From the NCBI GenBank assembly GCA_014534425.1, contig JACVRN010000039.1, positions 1 to 38,943 on the forward strand: a stretch of DNA of 38,943 nucleotides, in the 5' to 3' direction. The position numbers and the translations under genes were made by a program. The stretch comes from Pyrinomonadaceae bacterium. Lineage in GTDB: Bacteria > Acidobacteriota > Blastocatellia > Pyrinomonadales > Pyrinomonadaceae. Below the pieces are notes generated by a model, which saw only the letters and a program-made list of their open reading frames with translations, did no database searches and was not told the DNA's origin. Position 1 is the stretch's first letter. The number at the start of each line of letters is the position of its first letter. Shown here piece after piece: positions 32,648 to 38,943 of this stretch.

Positions 32648-33196
32648 TCAGGCTGACTGGCTTTTCTTGCGCTCTGCGGAGGCCTTTTTCTGTAAGGCGC
32701 GTGCCCATTTTTCCAGTGTTGGCTGCAGGGGTTTGAAGAGTCTTGCGCGTAGGCCGTGCTGCCGGTCATTCCAGAGTCGTAGATGCTTTTCCGTGTAGGC
32801 GCGCACGCTTGCCTCTATCTGGCCTCTTTTGACCGAATGGCGCAGCGTAAGGTAGTAATGTTGCCCTACCAGAGAGAAGAGAATAGCGGCCAGATTACCC
32901 TTAAAAGAGAGCCTGGGCATTATTCTTTTGAAGAACGGCTGAGAGCGCGGCAGAAGCGCCCCTACGGCTATTTCAAGCCATGCGGGCTGGCCGCCCTGCC
33001 TTGGATGATAAAGGCCGGGCAGTTCAGTGCGCTGTTGCACAGATTTAAGCCTGGGATCATTTATGGAGTCGACGAGCCGTATTCTATCAATTCCACGCAG
33101 GTGCTCACGCGGCAGGCTATCCATTATGCCTGCTATGCGTTCTTCCGTCCCTTTAGGCAGCTTTACTTGTGTATGATTCTCTATCTTTATAGCCAT
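32648..33196 (-). CDS. Hypothetical protein, possibly a degenerate metallopeptidase
   Basis: A 182-aa basic protein that I cannot name. Residues 1-30 resemble K-L-P-K-G-T-E-E-R-I-A-G-I; a middle segment L-P-G-L-Y-H-P-R-Q-G-G-Q-P-A-W-L-E-I-A-V looks like the beta strands that precede a zincin active site. Where an H-E-x-x-H would stand there is S-L-V-G-Q-H-Y-Y, so the usual zinc ligands are absent. Whether this is a dead zincin or an unrelated fold is open. The C-terminus is helical and very Lys-rich. A purine-rich GAAGGAAC lies about a dozen bases before the ATG. It is convergent with parB and lies beside a 303-base gap before metK. Confidence 0.55.
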   Translation of the reverse strand: MAIKIENHTQVKLPKGTEERIAGIMDSLPREHLRGIDRIRLVDSINDPRLKSVQQRTELPGLYHPRQGGQPAWLEIAVGALLPRSQPFFKRIMPRLSFKGNLAAILFSLVGQHYYLTLRHSVKRGQIEASVRAYTEKHLRLWNDRQHGLRARLFKPLQPTLEKWARALQKKASAERKKSQSA

Positions 33197-33340
33197 TAGA
33201 GTTGTTCCTTCAGTTATGAGAAGGAGACTGTAGGGGATGGCTGAAATGTAGTCAAGTCACATCTGGGGATGACCCACAAAGTAGAGACAAATAAAAAGAG
33301 AGAAGACATCTGTTAAAGGGTATAAGCGCAAAGACTTTTG

Positions 33341-33368
33341 GCGTCCGATAATATATATTATGTATCAG
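33341..33368 (+). other. dif-like sequence (candidate XerCD site)
   Basis: Three blocks: GCGTCCGATAA (33341-33351), TATATA (33352-33357) and TTATGTATCAG (33358-33368). The layout is that of a 28-bp dif site, 11-bp XerC arm, 6-bp centre and 11-bp XerD arm. By my count 20 of 28 positions match the Bacillus subtilis dif as I recall it and 18 of 28 match that of E. coli, with the XerD core TTATGT intact. AT-rich promoter-like sequence could produce part of this by chance. Confidence 0.4.
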
Positions 33369-33401
33369 GCGTCCCGTTTCGGCCATCCAAACCACGCCTG
33401 A
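33365..33401. repeat. 8-bp inverted repeat upstream of the metK promoter
   Basis: TCAGGCGT (33365-33372) and ACGCCTGA (33394-33401) are exact inverted arms with a 21-base spacer, ending five bases before the metK -35 box. This is a plausible operator position. The left arm overlaps the right end of the dif-like sequence. Confidence 0.5.
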
Positions 33402-33405
33402 AACC

Positions 33406-33434
33406 TTGACACACATCACTTTGATTGCTACAGT
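33406..33434 (+). promoter_or_regulatory. Promoter for metK-ahcY
   Basis: A perfect TTGACA (33406-33411), a 17-bp spacer and TACAGT (33429-33434). The start would be near 33441, giving a leader of about 60 bases that ends in AAAAAGGAG before the TTG start codon. Confidence 0.65.
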
Positions 33435-33499
33435 ACGCGGTCTTTTGGCTTAAATAGCCACACGCACTATCTTCTAGCTTATCAAAAAGGAGTGCTGCT

Positions 33500-34651
33500 T
33501 TGAGCACGATTGGAAGTTACCTGTTTACATCGGAATCCGTCACGGAGGGACATCCTGACAAGATAGCGGACCAAATCTCAGACGCTGTATTGGATGCCGT
33601 ACTAAGCGAAGATGAGACTGGCCGCGTGGCCTGCGAGACGCTGGTCACAACGGGCCTGGTGGTAATAGCCGGGGAGATCACCACAAAGGCACGCATAGAT
33701 TTTCAGCAAGTTGCACGTGAAACCATTAGAGAGATTGGTTACACGCGCGCCAAATATGGCTTTGATTGCGACACTTGCAGCGTTCTCTCTGCAGTTGGCC
33801 GTCAATCCCCTGACATAGCCATGGGAGTGGACACCGGCGGCGCAGGAGACCAGGGCCTTATGTTCGGCTTTGCCTGCAACGAAACGCCGGAGTTGATGCC
33901 CCTGCCCATTCAACTGGCGCATAGCCTGGCTCTAAGGCTTTCGGAGGTGCGTAAATCCGGGCAGCTTCCCTACCTGCGCCCGGACGGAAAATCCCAGGTT
34001 ACAGTGGAATACAGGGACGGTAGGCCGCACAGGGTGGATGCAGTAGTCATCTCCTCGCAGCACGACCCGAATGTGACAAACGAGCAACTTCGCACGGAGA
34101 TTCTTGAGAAGGTCATACGACAGACAGTCTCGCCTGAGATGCTGGATGAGAAGACCAAGTACCACATAAACCCCACGGGGCGCTTCGTCACGGGCGGCCC
34201 GCAGGGGGATGCAGGCGTCACAGGCCGCAAGATAATCGTGGATACTTATGGCGGCTATGCCCCACACGGCGGGGGGGCCTTCTCCGGCAAAGATCCCACA
34301 AAGGTGGATCGCTCCGCAGCCTACATGGCCCGTTATACAGCCAAGAACATAGTGGCGGCTGGATTAGCAGACCGTTGTATGGTGCAATTGGCCTATGCCA
34401 TAGGCGTGGCAGACCCTGTCTCCGTACTGGTTGACACAAACGGCACGGGACGCCTGAGCGAAGAGAAGCTGTCTGCGCTAGTGAGAGAGCATTTTAGGCT
34501 CACGCCGCTAGGCATAATAGAGGAATTGCGCCTGCGTAGGCCCATCTACAAGAAGACTGCCGCTTACGGCCATTTCGGGCGCTCAGGTGATAATTTCACA
34601 TGGGAGGCTACGGATAAGGCGGAGGCTTTGAGAGAAGCCGCAGGTATCTAG
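33500..34651 (+). CDS. metK: S-adenosylmethionine synthetase
   Basis: A 383-aa enzyme that makes SAM from methionine and ATP. Motifs are [16 protein letters not shown] at the N-terminus, [10 protein letters not shown] in the middle (the methionine-binding loop region) and [16 protein letters not shown] (the phosphate-binding segment). Full length. The start is TTG with AAGGAG seven bases upstream. It is 58 bases before ahcY, so SAM synthesis and recovery of S-adenosylhomocysteine are expressed together. Confidence 0.97.
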   Translation: MSTIGSYLFTSESVTEGHPDKIADQISDAVLDAVLSEDETGRVACETLVTTGLVVIAGEITTKARIDFQQVARETIREIGYTRAKYGFDCDTCSVLSAVGRQSPDIAMGVDTGGAGDQGLMFGFACNETPELMPLPIQLAHSLALRLSEVRKSGQLPYLRPDGKSQVTVEYRDGRPHRVDAVVISSQHDPNVTNEQLRTEILEKVIRQTVSPEMLDEKTKYHINPTGRFVTGGPQGDAGVTGRKIIVDTYGGYAPHGGGAFSGKDPTKVDRSAAYMARYTAKNIVAAGLADRCMVQLAYAIGVADPVSVLVDTNGTGRLSEEKLSALVREHFRLTPLGIIEELRLRRPIYKKTAAYGHFGRSGDNFTWEATDKAEALREAAGI

Positions 34652-34709
34652 GGCCGCAACGTCGAGAATCGCTTTTCCTTCAGAAATCAGATTAAAAAGG
34701 GAGATGTAA

Positions 34710-35987
<1,278 letters not shown>

Positions 35988-36021
35988 GCTTTTACTTTAA
36001 CAAAGGGAGTTTGTAGAAGGA

Positions 36022-36069
36022 GGATGACGGTAGGGATCTTTGAACTCTGTCCCGTCATCCCCTTTTTTA
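36022..36069 (+). terminator. Rho-independent terminator after ahcY
   Basis: GGATGACGG (36022-36030) pairs exactly with CCGTCATCC (36052-36060), followed by CCTTTTTT. This is the clearest intrinsic terminator in the window. It lies just before the convergent lptFG gene ends at 36075. Confidence 0.85.
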
Positions 36070-36074
36070 TCTAC

Positions 36075-38384
36075 TCAGGTTCGTGTGCGCGCCAGCAGGT
36101 ATGTCCCCGTCGCACCGAATATGACTATGGGTGCCCATGCTGCCACAGCCGGGGGCAGAAAACCGTAAACTCCCATCTGCTGAGAGCCACTGGTCATTCC
36201 CCAGAAGGCCAGGCCCACGGCCACAGCAGAACTCAGGGCCGCCACGGCGCTTCGCCTGCCGAAGGCCAGCGCCAGGGGAATGCCTATGAGCGCCATGACC
36301 AGGACGCCGAAAGGCTCAACATACTTGCGCTGAAGGGCTACCATCAGAGGGGCCACGGACTCCCCTTTCCTGCGTATGGTCTTTATGTAAGCGCTTAACT
36401 CTTTAGCGCTTAACTGCGAGGGCTTATCCGCCCAGGGTTTAAACAGGTCTGTAGAGTCCGACCTATCCATCTCCATTCTGGCGCTCTGTCTGCTCACTAT
36501 CTGAAGCCCGTTCAGAGTGGTCTCCTCCACGCCCTCCAGCACCATGCGCCCCTGAGCGTTCCAGTCCGCCGTCTCGCCTTTAATAATGCGGCTCAGGTGT
36601 ATGCCTTCCCCGTCGAACTCGTATATCAGCACGTCATACAGCTTCCCTCCCGTCCCGTCATACTCGTAGGAATACAGACGCCCCGTCTCCGTGGAAGCCA
36701 GCCAGAGTCTCCCCCCTTGCGTGGAGGCCCTGGCTGTGCCCGTGCGAATCTGCGCTCTGAGCGCGTCCTGGCGCAGATTGGCTGCAGGCATCAGGCGCTC
36801 CTGCACAGTCCACAGCAGAAATCCCGCGCAAACAGCAGCAAACAGCCCCGGCAACGCCAGCCTGAAGACGCTCTGCCCGCAAGCCCACCACGCTACTGCC
36901 TCGCTTCGCCTTGCCATAAGCGCATAGCTTATGAGCACTGCCACGAGCATGCTTGGAGATGCCAGTTGCACGCTGACGAAGGGGAGCAGGTAGAGCAGGT
37001 ATTCCAGAACGGTTCTGGCCCCGGTGCCCCTTTCGACTATCCACTTCCAAAGGTCAAAGAGCGTGAAGACCAGTATGAGAGAGGTCAGGGCCGTCAAAAC
37101 GGTCGCAAAGCTGAGGGCTATAGCGCGTATGACCGTTTTGTCCAGCAGGCTGGGGAAGCCCAGCAGCCTGCGCGATTCACGCTCATAAGCCCGCCCTCTT
37201 CCCTGCGCGGACGCGAGCGCGCCTCTGCTTGCTCCCCTTCTGAGAATGGCGGGCAGGCTTAAGCCGTACAGGCGGCCCCTCCTCTTCAGTAGGAGAAGGA
37301 GCGCCCAGGCCGTAGTTAAAAGGTTAGCCATGAAGGTACCCATGAGCGGGGGCACCGCGCCGGAGCGTGACAGTTGCTCCCCAAACAAGGAGAGCAAGTA
37401 GTACAGAAGCAGGACTGCCAGCGAAAGCAGCAGCCCGAAACCTCTTCCGCCCTTACGTACGCGCATGCCCAGGCCCGCGCCCAATAGAGCGAAGATGACA
37501 GGCCCCATAGAGAAGGCCAATCTCTTGTAGGCAAGCGTCAGGCGCTCTCTGCTTTCCCTGGCAGTGCCGCCTGCACGGAGCAGATCGTACCAATCCATCT
37601 CCTCCGGCCTGACCTCGTCACGACGCAGGTCGCCCAAGAGTTCCTGCCGCCCTGTGTCCAGCACAAAACGCAACTGCTCCAGCCGCTCCGTGGTGCGAGA
37701 GGCGGAGATTCCCTGCCCTTCTTTAGCCGGGAAGCTCGTGGAGATGGCGTCCGAGAGCACCAGCTCCGAACGCTCCGCAGAGGAATCTATACGCCCGCTA
37801 CGCGCCGTCACCAGCCTTGTAGGCCCGTCCTTGGGCTGCGCGAAGAGAAAGACACGCCCCCACTGTCCCCTCGCCTTATCGCCGTCCTTCACGTATATGA
37901 CGTAGCCAGGAATCTCCGTATTAAAGGTTCTGGGTTCCACGGGCGAATCCATCTTGTACAGGGCCGCGCGTATGGTCGCACGGCGCAAGGTGCGCGCAGA
38001 CTCCGGCGCTACCTGCATGTTCACCCACAGCGCGGCTGCAGTCAGCCCTAGGCCCAAGAGCAGCACAGGCCAGAGCATCTGCCATGTGCCTATGCCCGCA
38101 GCCCTCATGGCTACAAGCTCGCTGTCCGTTCCCATGCGGCTTAAACCCACGAGCGCGCCTACCAGCATGGCAGTGGGCAGAGCGAAGACCAGCACGTTTG
38201 GTATGAGCGAGAGAGAAAATTCTGCCAGGAGGTCTGTGGGGACGTGCGCCACCATCAGTATCTCCGCCAGCCGCCCGGACTGCTGCGCCAGCAGAATGGC
38301 CGTCAGCAGTATCAGAGCCATGAGCAGGTAAGGGATTATGGCCGCTATTATGTAGCGCTGTACAAGTAATGTGCCTGAACGCAT
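36075..38384 (-). CDS. Fused LptF-LptG lipopolysaccharide export permease
   Basis: About 769 aa from the ATG at 38384 (792 aa if the GTG at 38453, which overlaps recO, is used). Two YjgP/YjgQ permease units lie in tandem. The first (residues about 1-370 from the ATG) begins L-L-V-Q-R-Y-I-I-A-A like LptF; the second (about 415-769) begins L-L-D-K-T-V-I-R-A like LptG. Each has three N-terminal and three C-terminal membrane helices around a periplasmic beta-jellyroll part. In E. coli these are separate proteins that form a heterodimer with the LptB ATPase; here one chain would supply both. The ATG start fits the family's N-terminus better. No Shine-Dalgarno is visible, and recO ends 25 bases upstream. 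Confidence 0.88.
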   Translation of the reverse strand: MRSGTLLVQRYIIAAIIPYLLMALILLTAILLAQQSGRLAEILMVAHVPTDLLAEFSLSLIPNVLVFALPTAMLVGALVGLSRMGTDSELVAMRAAGIGTWQMLWPVLLLGLGLTAAALWVNMQVAPESARTLRRATIRAALYKMDSPVEPRTFNTEIPGYVIYVKDGDKARGQWGRVFLFAQPKDGPTRLVTARSGRIDSSAERSELVLSDAISTSFPAKEGQGISASRTTERLEQLRFVLDTGRQELLGDLRRDEVRPEEMDWYDLLRAGGTARESRERLTLAYKRLAFSMGPVIFALLGAGLGMRVRKGGRGFGLLLSLAVLLLYYLLSLFGEQLSRSGAVPPLMGTFMANLLTTAWALLLLLKRRGRLYGLSLPAILRRGASRGALASAQGRGRAYERESRRLLGFPSLLDKTVIRAIALSFATVLTALTSLILVFTLFDLWKWIVERGTGARTVLEYLLYLLPFVSVQLASPSMLVAVLISYALMARRSEAVAWWACGQSVFRLALPGLFAAVCAGFLLWTVQERLMPAANLRQDALRAQIRTGTARASTQGGRLWLASTETGRLYSYEYDGTGGKLYDVLIYEFDGEGIHLSRIIKGETADWNAQGRMVLEGVEETTLNGLQIVSRQSARMEMDRSDSTDLFKPWADKPSQLSAKELSAYIKTIRRKGESVAPLMVALQRKYVEPFGVLVMALIGIPLALAFGRRSAVAALSSAVAVGLAFWGMTSGSQQMGVYGFLPPAVAAWAPIVIFGATGTYLLARTRT

Positions 38385-38409
38385 GATAAGACTGTTAGGT
38401 GTAAAGCTG

Positions 38410-38943
38410 TCAGAGGGGGCTATTGATGAAAGTGGCGGTTCCGCGCGGCTCACGCTCCAGCACTCTGCCTATAAGGCGCTGAGTAAATTCCGCCATCTCC
38501 TCTTTGACGCGCACGCCCACGCCACCAGCTTTTTGCGCGAACTCTACGGGCGAGAGCTTCTGCGTGGACTTCAGTTGCGCCAGTGCCTCTGCGGAGAGCG
38601 TGGCTCCGGTTCCCTGCACGCAGGAGGCGCAACGCAGAAGGCAGGCTGCGTTGATGTAAGCGCCCTCTTTTTCCGCGAAATTCCTGCGGCAGTCAGCGCA
38701 CGCGCGCAACTCCGGCAAGAACCCCGCTAGCCTGAGCGTCCAGACCTCGAAATAGCGCACAAACGCCTGTAAATCCTGCGGACTCTCCTTGAGCGCCTGA
38801 AGGGTCGCGTTGACCATCCTGAAGAGCCTCTCGTTAGGCTCATGCGGCGGGGCAAACTCCAGAATCAACTCGCTCATGTAGGAGAGCGCCGCGACCGCTT
38901 CCGCGCTCTGAGCCAGGCTGAAGTAAGAGCGCGTGATCTCCAA
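38410..38943 (-). CDS. recO: DNA repair protein RecO, C-terminal part
   Basis: 177 codons, open to the right edge, so the N-terminal OB-fold domain lies outside the window. The visible part has the helical domain (F-V-R-Y-F-E-V-W-T-L-R-L-A-G-F-L-P) and a four-cysteine zinc site (C-A-D-C near residue 82-85 and C-A-S-C near 104-107 of the visible part). RecO loads RecA onto SSB-coated DNA with RecR. The first visible residue is not a real start. It is upstream of the lptFG gene on the same strand. Confidence 0.88.
   Translation of the reverse strand: MEITRSYFSLAQSAEAVAALSYMSELILEFAPPHEPNERLFRMVNATLQALKESPQDLQAFVRYFEVWTLRLAGFLPELRACADCRRNFAEKEGAYINAACLLRCASCVQGTGATLSAEALAQLKSTQKLSPVEFAQKAGGVGVRVKEEMAEFTQRLIGRVLEREPRGTATFINSPL

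Larger units (their letters stand above)
33197..33499. other. 303-base gap before metK
   Basis: The left half is the leader of the minus-strand gene and shows nothing clear. The right half holds the dif-like sequence (33341-33368), an 8-bp inverted repeat (33365-33401) and the metK promoter (33406-33434). I see no SAM riboswitch fold in the roughly 60-base metK leader; it has only a small GGCT/AGCC hairpin. Confidence 0.5.

Noticed and set aside
32541..33368. The segment between the two GCGTCCGATAA sequences as a complete dif-flanked module
   Set aside because: Only the right site has a centre and XerD-like arm; the left one continues with unrelated sequence.
33435..33499. A SAM riboswitch before metK
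   Set aside because: The leader is only about 60 bases and shows a single tiny hairpin; no SAM-I, SAM-II or SAH-type core was found.
38385..38453. The GTG start at 38453 for the fused permease
   Set aside because: It would overlap recO by 44 bases and adds a polar stretch before the usual short N-terminus; kept only as an alternative.

Overview
This 38.9 kb window is a bacterial chromosome segment packed with housekeeping genes. At its left edge lies a short accessory region of different character. The gene set is Gram-negative: the LptF/G lipopolysaccharide export permease, a lipid-anchored solute-binding protein, NagZ, and phosphatidylethanolamine synthesis by Psd and PssA. A zinc-ribbon/PknB kinase with one membrane helix, a DUF2231-Rieske protein and the general protein style suggest an acidobacterium, perhaps class Blastocatellia. 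That placement is inference from protein style, not from a marker gene such as 16S rRNA.

Region 1 (1 to about 3.6 kb) is accessory. A transposase with a SWIM zinc finger runs off the left edge. It diverges from a tight three-gene cassette: a zinc ribbon/winged-helix protein, a DUF488 protein and an unrecognised 264-aa protein. The cassette starts from a near-consensus promoter that appears to give an almost leaderless transcript. A small orphan protein follows on the other strand, then an array of about sixteen 21-bp units kept in perfect register.

Region 2 (3.6 to 12.2 kb) holds a DUF2231-Rieske protein, a small helical protein, an O-methyltransferase and tsaC on the plus strand, then a minus-strand run of mutS, nagZ and a peptide-type solute-binding lipoprotein. 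Four copies of a long palindromic element built on the octamer GATTCATT sit in the intergenic gaps here, most of them touching stop codons.

Region 3 (12.2 to 20 kb) has a Ser/Thr kinase and pfkA on the minus strand. Across overlapping divergent promoters lie tsaB-rimI, a DUF465 gene and psd-pssA, followed by a PQQ-type beta-propeller on the minus strand.

Region 4 (20 to 32.5 kb) is mostly plus strand: guaA, dnaE, accA, (ssb on minus), recN, miaB, a DUF151 nuclease-family gene, parA and parB. Region 5 (32.5 kb to the end) has an unrecognised minus-strand gene, a gap with a dif-like sequence, metK-ahcY (the activated-methyl cycle) ending in a clear terminator, then a fused LptF-LptG permease and the 3' part of recO on the minus strand.

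The most interesting non-genic signals are the phased 21-bp array, the GATTCATT palindromes, a 17-bp motif (GAGTCCGATAACGCCGG and near copies) scattered in protein linkers and gaps, an 18-bp palindrome that occurs once inside parB and once between accA and ssb, and the dif-like site before metK. No tRNA, rRNA or CRISPR array was seen.
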